The notes: a model not told the origin generated them from the letters alone. 7,274 bases of DNA from Streptomyces lilacinus (GCA_000715685.1 KL569380.1:21416-28689); one strand, 5' to 3'; numbered from the stretch's first letter, positions 1 to 6,057 are shown. Numbers and translations are program-made.

Positions 1-12
1 TATAAGAGACAG
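1..12 (+). other. Nextera/Tn5 mosaic-end adapter remnant
   Basis: The first 12 bases, TATAAGAGACAG, are exactly the 3' end of the 19-bp engineered Tn5 mosaic end used in Nextera libraries. Genomic sequence therefore starts at about 13. A longer copy of the same adapter occurs internally at 5048-5065, so coincidence is unlikely. The window's left edge is probably a contig end, and any promoter of the first gene is missing. Confidence 0.9.
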
Positions 13-28
13 CGCCTAGACTGGGCGC

Positions 29-34
29 GGGAGG
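29..34 (+). promoter_or_regulatory. Ribosome binding site of the Uma2 gene
   Basis: GGGAGG lies 6 nt before the GTG at 41 and only 3 nt before the in-frame GTG at 38. The spacing favours 41 as the start. Confidence 0.5.
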
Positions 35-40
35 TGTGTG

Positions 41-619
41 GTGACCGTTACTGAGGACCGGCCGCAGATGCTGGCCGAGGAGTTCGAGCGCATCGCCGCC
101 GCCGCCGAGCGCGAAGGCGTCCGGATGGAGTTCATCCACGGCAGGCTGGGGGTCAAGGCGGTGCCGGACGGCGACCACGACGAGATCATCCGGTGGCTGA
201 TGGAGCACTGCATGCAGCACCGCCCCGACCTGTGGCTCTACCCCGAACGCGGCCTCCGCGTCGAGCGGTACCGCAAAGGTCACGCCAAACCGGACGGCGC
301 CCTCGCCGCCAAGGGAGCGTTCGCCGGACAGGGCGAGTGGGCCGACCCCGGCCAGGTCCTGATGGTCGTCGAGGTCACCTCGTACGACAGCGACACCGAC
401 AAGCGTGACCGGGAAGAGAAGCCCGTCGCCTACGCGCAGACCGGCATCCCCCTGTACCTGCTGATCGACCGGGACACCTGCGAGACCCTCCTCTACACCG
501 AGCCCGACGGCGGCACCTACGCCAGTCTGCTCCGCCGCCCGTTCGGCCGCACTGTCCATCTGCCCGAACCCGTCGGCTTCGACCTCGACACGGAACCCCT
601 GAAGGACTGGGTGCGCTGA
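41..619 (+). CDS. Uma2 family (DUF820) putative PD-(D/E)XK endonuclease
   Basis: A 192-residue soluble protein, the usual length for the Uma2/DUF820 family, which is strongly expanded in Streptomyces and cyanobacteria. The fold belongs to the PD-(D/E)XK nuclease superfamily, but the cellular role and substrate are not established. The N-terminal MLAEEFERIAAAAE helix is followed by MEFIHGRL (about residues 29-36), which matches the family's 'E-x-x-x-G-x-L' start of the core. The putative active-site residues are Asp85 in KPDGAL, Glu111 in VVEVTS and Lys127 in RDREEK, followed by the family-typical YAQTGIPLYLLIDRD strand. Start at GTG 41 is chosen on RBS spacing; GTG 38 is in frame, and ATG 68 would remove part of the conserved N-terminal helix. 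It seems to stand alone: the next gene is more than 250 nt away. Nuclease activity is inferred from the family only. Confidence 0.85.
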   Translation: MTVTEDRPQMLAEEFERIAAAAEREGVRMEFIHGRLGVKAVPDGDHDEIIRWLMEHCMQHRPDLWLYPERGLRVERYRKGHAKPDGALAAKGAFAGQGEWADPGQVLMVVEVTSYDSDTDKRDREEKPVAYAQTGIPLYLLIDRDTCETLLYTEPDGGTYASLLRRPFGRTVHLPEPVGFDLDTEPLKDWVR

Positions 620-640
620 CCCGGCCCGCGCCCGGCTCCA

Positions 641-654
641 CCGGACGCTTCCGG
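641..654 (+). terminator. Possible terminator hairpin after the Uma2 gene
   Basis: A perfect CCGGA/TCCGG stem with a CGCT loop begins 21 nt after the Uma2 stop codon. There is no T-run, which is common for actinobacterial terminators, but so short a GC stem is also expected by chance in this base composition. Confidence 0.25.
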
Positions 655-866
655 CCCGGTCGGTCCCACCGTGACGGCCCAGCAGCCGATCACAGTACTG
701 ATCAAGGCGCGGCCCGTGGAGCACGCAGGAAGAGGGCCGTGACGAGGAGGTCGGCGGTGAGGGCCGGGCGGCACTCCGGCCTGGCTCCCGCCCCGGGCGG
801 ACAAGTCGGTGCGGGTCTGGCGATAGTCCAGCAGGGCACTCCCACCCGGGGGCACACTGGGCCTTC

Positions 867-874
867 GGGGGAGG
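867..874 (+). promoter_or_regulatory. Purine-rich RBS-like stretch before the first FAD-gene ATG
   Basis: GGGGGAGG ends 3 nt before the ATG at 878. It is the best Shine-Dalgarno match in the area but its spacing is short, so it does not settle whether translation starts at 878 or at the ATG at 956. Confidence 0.35.
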
Positions 875-877
875 CGC

Positions 878-2251
878 ATGCGGCGTTGTGAGCGTATGCG
901 TCCGACCTGGTCTGTCCGCGTCCGGGGAGAGTATGGACCGAGGGTCGGGGGTTGGATGACTCAGGTGGTTCCTTGGCGCCGTGAGCTGCGTGGGGTGGGG
1001 CGGCATGGTCCTGTGGTGGTGATCGGTGCGGGGCCGTACGGCCTGTCGGTGACCGCACATCTGCGTGCCTCGGGGGTGGATGTACGTATCTTCGGGGACA
1101 TCATGGGCAGTTGGCGGCATGCCATGGCCACGGGCATGTTCTTGAAGTCGACACCGCAGGCGACGGACCTGTCGGCACCCGTACCCGGGGGGACGCTGGC
1201 CGACTTCTGCCGGGCCGTGGGTGAGAGCGTGCTGACGGAGCTGACGCCCATCCCGTGCGCGACCTTCGTCCGGTACGGCATGTGGTTCACCGAGCATTAC
1301 GTCGGCGAGGTGGAGAACACCCGCGTCCGGACCGTCGAGCGGTCACGCACCGGCTACCGGGTCTGCCTGGAGGGCGGCGGGGAGATCGGTGCGGCAGCCG
1401 TGGTCGTGGCCACGGGACTGGGCGCGCTCGCCCATATTCCTCCCCGGCTTCTTCCCCTGGCACCGCGCGGACCGGGACCCGACGCCGCGCTGTCCCACAC
1501 CAGCCAGCACACCGACCTCTCACGCTACGCCAGGCAGCGCGTGGCCGTGGTGGGCGGTGGCCAGTCCGCCCTGGAAAGCGCGGCCCTCCTGCACGAAGCA
1601 GGCGCCGACGTCCGTGTTCTCGTCCGCAGTCCCCGGATTCGCTGGGGTGACACTCCGGTCCCGCACCGCCCTCTTCTTCAGCGGGTCATCAAGCCGTCCT
1701 CACCACTCGGCACCGGCTGGGCCCTGGCGACCGTCTGCCACGCGCCCCACGCGGTACGTCGTCTGCCGGCTCCTTCCCGGCTTCTGCTCCACCGGCGTGC
1801 CCTGGGGCCGTCGGGTGGGTGGTGGCTGCGCGAGCGCGTCGAGGGCGTCCTGCCCGTGCACTGTTCCCGCCACATCGTCCACGCCCACCTCCGCGGCGAG
1901 CAGGCACACCTCACGCTTGCGGGCGCGGGAGAAGGTCCGCCGAAGCTGTGCGTCGACCATCTCCTGGCCGCCACCGGCTACCGCCTCGACCTGGAGGCCC
2001 TGGAGTTTCTCTCGCCGGTCCTGCGCCACCGGCTCGACCGAGTCCCCGGCTCGCGGGCCCCCCGCCTGACCGCGGCGTTCGAGTCCTCCTTCCCGGCCCT
2101 GTACTTCACCGGGTCCCTGGCAGCCCCCACCTTCGGCCCCATGCTCCGCTTCGTCGCCGGTACCGCCTTCGCCGCGCGCCGCATCACTGCCCACCTGACC
2201 GGGCGCGCCCCCCACCACGGGCGGTCGGGGGTGGCGGTACGGCGGCAGTGA
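878..2251 (+). CDS. FAD-dependent NAD(P)-binding oxidoreductase (FMO-like)
   Basis: A flavoprotein with two Rossmann nucleotide-binding sites, as in flavin-containing monooxygenases and related N-hydroxylases. The substrate cannot be predicted. From ATG 878 it has 457 residues. The FAD site VVVIGAGPYGLS has its GxGxxG at about residues 50-55. The central NAD(P)H site VAVVGGGQSALES has GGGQSA at 226-231, preceded by the linker SHTSQHTDLSRY, which resembles the FMO 'HS..Y' segment. The ATGY motif is at 365-368, and the C-terminal ALYFTGSLAAPTFGPM segment resembles the conserved flavin-contacting end. ATG 956 (MTQVV...) would give 431 residues and place the FAD motif about 24 residues from the start, more usual for the family; residues 1-26 from 878 look non-conserved. 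No signal peptide or membrane helix is seen. The gene ends 16 nt before the Sua5 gene, suggesting co-transcription. Confidence 0.8.
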   Translation: MRRCERMRPTWSVRVRGEYGPRVGGWMTQVVPWRRELRGVGRHGPVVVIGAGPYGLSVTAHLRASGVDVRIFGDIMGSWRHAMATGMFLKSTPQATDLSAPVPGGTLADFCRAVGESVLTELTPIPCATFVRYGMWFTEHYVGEVENTRVRTVERSRTGYRVCLEGGGEIGAAAVVVATGLGALAHIPPRLLPLAPRGPGPDAALSHTSQHTDLSRYARQRVAVVGGGQSALESAALLHEAGADVRVLVRSPRIRWGDTPVPHRPLLQRVIKPSSPLGTGWALATVCHAPHAVRRLPAPSRLLLHRRALGPSGGWWLRERVEGVLPVHCSRHIVHAHLRGEQAHLTLAGAGEGPPKLCVDHLLAATGYRLDLEALEFLSPVLRHRLDRVPGSRAPRLTAAFESSFPALYFTGSLAAPTFGPMLRFVAGTAFAARRITAHLTGRAPHHGRSGVAVRRQ

Positions 2252-2267
2252 GAAGATTGCGAGGGTG

Positions 2268-3242
2268 ATGGTAGTAACCAGTGATATCGAGAAGGCGGCC
2301 GAGGTGCTGCGCGCCGGGGGCCTGGTGGCCCTGCCGACGGAGACCGTCTACGGTCTGGGCGCCAACGCTGAAGATCCTGCCGCGGTCGCGCAAATCTTCC
2401 AGGCCAAGGGGCGCCCGCCCACTCACCCGCTGATCGTCCACATCGGCGGCGCGGACCAGCTGGACGAGTGGGTCGAGGAGGTGCCGGCGACGGCGCGCCT
2501 GCTGGCCGAGCACTTCTGGCCGGGGCCGCTGACGCTGGTCCTGCGGCGCGGCCGACGGGTGCCTCTCGAAGCCACGGGTGGCCTGGAGACGGTGGCTGTG
2601 CGGGTGCCCGACCACCCTGTCGCGCTCGCCCTGCTGGCGGCCTTCGGCGGTGGCATCACGGCTCCGTCCGCGAACCGCTTCGGCTCGGTCAGCCCCACGA
2701 CGGCGGACCACGTCCGGGCGGAGCTCGGTGACGCGGTCGGCTTCGTGCTGGACGGCGGCCCGTGCGGCGTCGGCGTGGAGTCGACCATCGTCGATGTCAC
2801 GGGCGACGTCCCGGGCATCCTGCGGCCCGGCGGCGTCACCCGCGAGGACCTCGAAGCGGTACTGGGGCGTCCGGTCACGGTCCCCTCCGCCAGCCACGTC
2901 CGGGTGCCGGGCCAGCACCCCTTCCACTACGCGCCCCGTGCGCGGGTCGTCCTGGCCGAGCCGGAGAAGGCCGTTGCCGAAGCCGAGCTCGCACAGCAGA
3001 GGGGACACCGGGTGGGTCTCCTTCTTCCCCCCGCCCTCGCCGGCGCTCCGGTGAAGGCGCACGCCGTCGTGACGGTCCCCGCCTCGATGCCGGCCTACGC
3101 GCGCGGGCTGTACGGGCTCCTGCGCGAGTTCGACCGGCGCGGGTGCGACCTCGTCATCGCGTCACTGCCGGCCGAGGAGGGCCTGGGGCTCGCGATCGCC
3201 AACCGGCTCCGCCGCGCCGCGGGACCCCGGCTCTCCCCGTGA
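2268..3242 (+). CDS. sua5: L-threonylcarbamoyladenylate synthase, long Sua5 type
   Basis: Makes threonylcarbamoyl-AMP from threonine, bicarbonate and ATP, the first step of the t6A modification at position 37 of ANN-decoding tRNAs (cytosol). The protein has 324 residues from ATG 2268. The YrdC domain (about 7-205) carries PTETVYGLG (23-31), KGRPPTHPLIVH (47-58), FWPGPLTLVL, PSAN (133-136) and the VGVESTIVD/ILRPGG signatures. A linker ending in PFHYAP (HYAP 220-223) corresponds to the conserved Sua5 linker, and a C-terminal Sua5 domain (about 225-322) follows. This length separates it from the short TsaC form of about 200 residues. GTG 2265 is an alternative start; GAGG at 2261-2264 lies close to both. 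It follows the FAD gene by 16 nt. Actinobacterial tsaC/sua5 is commonly found beside prmC/prfA, which are absent here, so this may be a second copy. Confidence 0.92.
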   Translation: MVVTSDIEKAAEVLRAGGLVALPTETVYGLGANAEDPAAVAQIFQAKGRPPTHPLIVHIGGADQLDEWVEEVPATARLLAEHFWPGPLTLVLRRGRRVPLEATGGLETVAVRVPDHPVALALLAAFGGGITAPSANRFGSVSPTTADHVRAELGDAVGFVLDGGPCGVGVESTIVDVTGDVPGILRPGGVTREDLEAVLGRPVTVPSASHVRVPGQHPFHYAPRARVVLAEPEKAVAEAELAQQRGHRVGLLLPPALAGAPVKAHAVVTVPASMPAYARGLYGLLREFDRRGCDLVIASLPAEEGLGLAIANRLRRAAGPRLSP

Positions 3243-3252
3243 CCGTTCACGG
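3237..3252. terminator. Bidirectional terminator-like hairpin between convergent genes
   Basis: A perfect 6-bp inverted repeat CCGTGA-CCGT-TCACGG spans the Sua5 stop codon and the 19-nt gap before the convergent carbonic anhydrase stop. There is no T-tract on either side. The location between two converging 3' ends supports a terminator role, but the stem is short. Confidence 0.4.
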
Positions 3253-3261
3253 CCAAAGCGG

Positions 3262-3903
3262 TCAGGACGCGGTGGCGGCCGCCGCGTCCAGGCCGTGGGC
3301 CGCGACAAGCCGTGCGCTGCCGTCGGCCAGGCGGTAGGACAGGCCCACCACGGCGGCGCGGCCGGCGGCGACCTTCCCGGCGAGGGCGCGGGAGCGGTCC
3401 AGCAGCAGGTCGGCGGTGTGCTTCACGTGCTCTGCCAGGATCTCGTCGGGTTCCACTCGCCCGGCCGCGCGGGCTGCCAGCACGCTGGGGGTGACCCGTT
3501 CGACGACGTCCCGTACGTAGCCCGTGGCGGGCACACCGTCCTCCAGCGCGGCGCAGGCGGCCCCGACCGCACCACAGGAGTCGTGGCCGAGCACCACGAC
3601 CAGCGGGCAGTCCAGTATGCCGACGCCGTACTCGATGCTGCCCAGCACCTCCGGCCCCAGCACGTGCCCGGCCGTGCGCACCACGAACAGGTCGCCCAGG
3701 CCCCGGTCAAAGATGATCTCTGCGGCCAGGCGGGAGTCGGAGCACCCGAACAGCACCGCGAAGGGCTGCTGGCCCGGCGCGGTCTCGGCGCGACGGGTGG
3801 CGTCCTGGTTGGGGTGTTCGGGCCTGCCCGCGACGAAGCGCCCGTTACCGGCCATCAGCAGCGCGAAGGCGCCGGAGGGCGTCAGGGTCTGGATCTCGGT
3901 CAT
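3262..3903 (-). CDS. Beta-class carbonic anhydrase
   Basis: Zinc enzyme that interconverts CO2 and bicarbonate in the cytosol. The protein has 213 residues, normal for bacterial beta enzymes. Zinc ligands are Cys54 and Asp56 in GCSDSR, and His107 and Cys110 in LGHDSCGAV; Asp56-Arg58 is the usual dyad that can switch Asp off the metal. The segments FVVRTAGHV, VLGSIEYGVG and YVRDVVERV closely resemble what I recall of Mycobacterium tuberculosis Rv3588c (CanB). No signal peptide is visible. The ATG is at 3903, with no strong Shine-Dalgarno; a TAGGCT hexamer 6 nt upstream would fit a leaderless transcript. It lies 100 nt downstream of the BASS-type transporter on the same strand and converges with the Sua5 gene, which itself uses bicarbonate. 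Confidence 0.95.
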   Translation of the reverse strand: MTEIQTLTPSGAFALLMAGNGRFVAGRPEHPNQDATRRAETAPGQQPFAVLFGCSDSRLAAEIIFDRGLGDLFVVRTAGHVLGPEVLGSIEYGVGILDCPLVVVLGHDSCGAVGAACAALEDGVPATGYVRDVVERVTPSVLAARAAGRVEPDEILAEHVKHTADLLLDRSRALAGKVAAGRAAVVGLSYRLADGSARLVAAHGLDAAAATAS

Positions 3904-4003
3904 ACCCGCAGCCTACGAGCCGGTACCTGCCGCACGCACTGCCTGGTCCTGGCGGAGCACGCCGTCTCGGGCCGCTGCGCATCCGGCGGGACACGCTTGC
4001 CGG
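3904..4003. other. 100-nt spacer between transporter and carbonic anhydrase
   Basis: No gene or clear terminator hairpin. Both flanking genes are on the minus strand, so read-through from the transporter is possible, but the candidate -10 above could give the carbonic anhydrase its own promoter. Confidence 0.4.
3910..3915 (-). promoter_or_regulatory. Possible -10 element for a leaderless carbonic anhydrase transcript
   Basis: On the minus strand TAGGCT ends 6 nt before the ATG at 3903, fitting the actinobacterial TANNNT consensus at the spacing that puts the transcription start on the A of ATG. No recognisable -35 element accompanies it. A short hexamer in GC-rich DNA is weak evidence. Confidence 0.3.
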
Positions 4004-5120
4004 TCACGCTGCCGCCGCGCCGTGCACCGGCTCCCTGACGTGCCCGGGCCGTTCGCGGACGATGCGGCCGGCGGCCAGTTTCTGCAGCAGGCCGTAGGCG
4101 AGTACGGGCAGCAGCAGGTAGGGCTTGTCAGGGAGCGTGGTGGTGATGAGGACGGCGCTCGCGCTGCTGTTGTTCATGCCGCAGGCGAGGGTGAGGGACG
4201 ACCCGGTGGACGGTTCCAGGCGCAGCAGCCGGGCTGCGAGGTGCCCCAGGGTGAAGGAGAGCGCGCACACCACCGTCGCCACGGTCAGCGCGGCGGCGAG
4301 GAGGAGGGGCCGGGGCTGGCGGAAGAAGGAGCCGAGGGCGCCGCTGGCGTTGACGTAGGTCAGGAGCAGTGAGCCCCACAGTGCCGCCATCGGTGTCGCG
4401 TGCAGCACGGGCCTCGACGAGCGGGCCGGCAGCAGCATTCGGCACAGGATGCCGGCGCCGCAGGGCAGCAGGACGGAGGTGAGGGCGAATCCGGGGCCGA
4501 AGGTGTGGGCCGCCTGGTGCAGTGATGCCGCGTAGTCGCCGCCCAGCAGGGGGGACAGGGCGGTCATGGTCAGGGGGATGGTGAAGGGGCTCAGCAGGGT
4601 GGAGGCGAGGACGAGTCCGACCATGACGGGCTGGTCGGCGTTGCCCTTGCCGGTCCAGACGGTGGCGCCGGCCGCCACGGGCATCGCGACGATCAGGATC
4701 ATGGCGGTGACGAGTCCGCTGCCGCCGTCGGTGTCGGGCGAGGTGTGCAACGCGATCGCGACGGCGGGGATGACCAGCAGTGGGGCGATCAGGTGCAGGG
4801 CGAGGCCGGCGAGGAGAGCCAGGGGCCGCCGCAGTAGCCGGCCCAGGTCGCGGAGAGGTACCTGGAGGCCGGCCGAGAACAGCACCAGGGACAGCAGCGC
4901 CGCCGGGACGCTCACCGGGAGGTGTCCGGTCGGCAGCGGAACGGTGCGGGTGTGGCGGAGCCACAGGCCGGGTCCGGGCAGCGCGACGGCGGCGAGGTAC
5001 GCCGTGGTGACGGCCCGTCCGAGCCGTCGGCGCAGCCACACCGTCAGGATGTGTATAAGAGACAGCCGTCAGGCGGGCCACCGGGGAGGAGACGGGCTGT
5101 CGGGACGCGTCATGGCTCAT
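4004..5120 (-). CDS. BASS-type (SBF/bile acid:sodium symporter family) transporter, frame broken by adapter
   Basis: Polytopic membrane protein of about nine hydrophobic segments, matching the SBF/BASS fold: an early LFSAGLQVPL segment, an AMPVAAGATVWTGKGNADQP stretch like the family's first Na-binding/crossover region, STLLSPFTIPL, and a late GMNNSSASAVL motif like the family's 'GMQNS' crossover. The substrate is unknown; relatives move organic anions with sodium. As printed, the open frame starts only at GTG 5041, but this is an artefact. The mosaic-end adapter and one copy of an 8-bp repeat (25 nt) interrupt the gene. Removing them joins MSHDASRQPVSSPVARLT (ATG 5120) to VWLRRRLG in frame and gives 1092 nt, 363 residues. 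No clear Shine-Dalgarno precedes 5120. It lies upstream of carbonic anhydrase on the same strand and diverges from the COG4705 gene across 94 nt. Confidence 0.8.
5041..5073. repeat. 8-bp direct repeat flanking the adapter
   Basis: CCGTCAGG occurs at 5041-5048 and again at 5066-5073, directly either side of the adapter core. Tn5 cuts with a 9-bp stagger, so near-identical short repeats around a mosaic end are what tagmentation of this site would leave. The genuine genome should contain one copy. Confidence 0.85.
5048..5065 (+). other. Internal Nextera/Tn5 mosaic-end adapter (assembly artefact)
   Basis: GATGTGTATAAGAGACAG equals 18 of the 19 bases of the engineered mosaic end. Natural IS50 ends differ from it, so this is not a native transposon. 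Its six-frame translation creates the familiar contaminant peptides MCIRDS, DVYKRQ and VSYTH seen in the surrounding frames. It disrupts the N-terminal coding region of the transporter gene. Confidence 0.97.
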
Positions 5121-5214
5121 GGCGATCAGGTTCCGGTACGGGGCGCGGCCTCGCCCGGCGGATCCGGGACGTGGTCAGGATGCGTTCAGGTCGGCGGTGG
5201 CACAGTCGGGCGCC
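5121..5214. promoter_or_regulatory. Divergent promoter region, transporter / COG4705 gene
   Basis: This 94-nt gap separates the corrected transporter start (ATG 5120, minus) from the COG4705 start (ATG 5215, plus), so it must hold promoters or operators for at least one of them. It contains a TCAGG at 5126-5130 and a phased pair at 5175-5190. I see no strong sigma-70 type consensus; CACAGT at 5201-5206 is a weak -10 candidate for the plus gene. Confidence 0.5.
5175..5190 (+). promoter_or_regulatory. Phased direct repeat, possible response-regulator site
   Basis: TCAGG-ATGCGT-TCAGG has two identical 5-mers starting 11 bp apart, one helical turn, the arrangement bound by dimers of OmpR/PhoB-type regulators. 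It lies 24 nt before the COG4705 ATG. The protein that binds it is unknown; the receiver protein in this window has no DNA-binding domain, so a separate regulator would be needed. Confidence 0.4.
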
Positions 5215-6057
5215 ATGACCCCTGAGATCTCCGAAACCACCGAAGTACCGGACGCGCGCGTCGCTGATGGCGTGGGCACCGTCCGCCGGCTGCCGTGGAA
5301 CAAGGTCCCCGAAGTCACGCTGTACTTCTGGGTGATCAAGGTGTTGTGCACAACGGTCGGTGAGACCGCAGCGGATCTGCTCAACAGCAGGGCCGGTCTG
5401 GGGCTGACGGGTGTGTCGCTGTTGATGAGCGCGCTGCTGGCGGCGGCGCTGGTGGCGCAGTTCCGGGCCCGGTCCTACCGTCCCGGTCCGTACTGGCTGG
5501 TCGTGGCCCTGGTCAGCGTCGTCGGGACGCTGATCACCGACAACCTGACCGACAATCTGGGGGTGCCGCTCCCGGTCAGCACCGGCGTGTTCGCCGTCGC
5601 GCTGACCGGAGTGTTCGCCGTCTGGTACCGCAGTGAGCGGACCCTGTCGATCCACCATGTCGACAGCGTCCGGCGGGAGGGCTTCTACTGGCTGGCGGTG
5701 CTGTGCACCTTCGCCCTGGGCACCGCGGCCGGCGACCTGGTCGCCGAGCGCGTGGACTTGGGCTACTGGCTGTCCGCCGTGTTGTTCGCCTCGGTGATCG
5801 CCGCCGTCGCGGTGGCGCGCTTCGCCCTCGGCCTGGACGCGGTGTGGAGCTTCTGGATCGCCTACGTCCTGACCCGGCCGCTCGGCGCCTCGGCCGGCGA
5901 CTACCTGTCCCAGCCTGCCGCGGACGGCGGCCTGGGGCTGGGCACGGTGGTCACCAGCGGGCTCTTCCTCGCCGTCATCGCCGGCCTGGTGGTGTTCCTG
6001 ACGGTGACGCGCCGGGACGTGACCGAGCGGGAACGCCTCACGCCGCGGGAAGGCTGA
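5215..6057 (+). CDS. COG4705-type multispanning membrane protein, fourfold repeat
   Basis: An integral membrane protein of 280 residues resembling the uncharacterised COG4705 family; I know no established biochemical function. A short acidic cytosolic N-terminus (1-30) precedes four homologous helical units, each containing W-x9-G-x4-D with no gaps: W39/G49/D54, W94/G104/D109, W159/G169/D174 and W214/G224/D229. Between them lie further hydrophobic segments (about 62-82, 120-138, 184-206, 242-264), giving roughly eight spans. Four buried Asp residues in equivalent positions suggest ion or proton handling, which is inference. The C-terminus is short and charged. ATG 5215 is chosen because residues encoded from ATG 5119 are non-conserved and run through the promoter gap. 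Shine-Dalgarno is weak. The 3' end overlaps the convergent receiver-ATPase gene by 20 nt. Confidence 0.85.
   Translation: MTPEISETTEVPDARVADGVGTVRRLPWNKVPEVTLYFWVIKVLCTTVGETAADLLNSRAGLGLTGVSLLMSALLAAALVAQFRARSYRPGPYWLVVALVSVVGTLITDNLTDNLGVPLPVSTGVFAVALTGVFAVWYRSERTLSIHHVDSVRREGFYWLAVLCTFALGTAAGDLVAERVDLGYWLSAVLFASVIAAVAVARFALGLDAVWSFWIAYVLTRPLGASAGDYLSQPAADGGLGLGTVVTSGLFLAVIAGLVVFLTVTRRDVTERERLTPREG

Larger units (their letters stand above)
620..877. other. Non-coding spacer with weak hairpins, no convincing gene
   Basis: No reading frame here looks like a protein; minus-strand frames give low-complexity R/P/G-rich translations. It contains a perfect 5-bp stem with a 4-nt loop (CCGGA-CGCT-TCCGG, 641-654), a 6-bp stem with an 8-nt loop (GGCCGG/CCGGCC, 762-781), and an imperfect palindrome GATCA-CAGTAC-TGATC (688-703). 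The promoter of the downstream FAD gene should lie here, but I see no clear -35/-10 pair. Confidence 0.5.

Noticed and set aside
688..703. GATCA-CAGTAC-TGATC palindrome as an operator
   Set aside because: Five-bp arms with a 6-bp spacer, 175 nt from the next start and unrelated to any known site; kept only as a note in the spacer entry.
517..879. Minus-strand frame as a transposase remnant in the spacer after Uma2
   Set aside because: I could not match it to any transposase motif, there are no terminal inverted repeats, and part of it only mirrors the Uma2 3' end.
2184..3062. 292-codon minus-strand frame opposite the Sua5 gene
   Set aside because: Antisense shadow caused by high GC at third positions; its translation has no family resemblance, while the plus strand has complete Sua5 motifs.
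4004..5041. ACR3-type arsenite efflux assignment for the transporter
   Set aside because: It shares the broad SBF fold, but I see no ACR3-specific cysteine motif and no arsenic-resistance genes nearby.
5048..5065. Natural Tn5/IS50 insertion with target-site duplication
   Set aside because: The sequence matches the engineered hybrid mosaic end rather than either native IS50 end, there is no transposase or cargo, and removing it restores a gene frame.
4128..5120. 330-codon minus-strand frame starting MSHDASRQPVSS as a separate gene
   Set aside because: Only its first 18 codons are real. After the adapter it runs in the wrong frame (low-complexity R/P/H-rich), while the transporter continues in another frame.
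5119..5214. Upstream extension of the COG4705 protein to ATG 5119
   Set aside because: The added 32 residues are R/P/G-rich, cross the promoter-like repeats and would overlap the divergent transporter start; ATG 5215 fits the family N-terminus.
4566..5225. Plus-strand 219-codon frame containing MCIRDS, and another at 4922-5218 containing DVYKRQ
   Set aside because: These are antisense shadows of the transporter that read through the adapter; the peptides are translations of adapter sequence.
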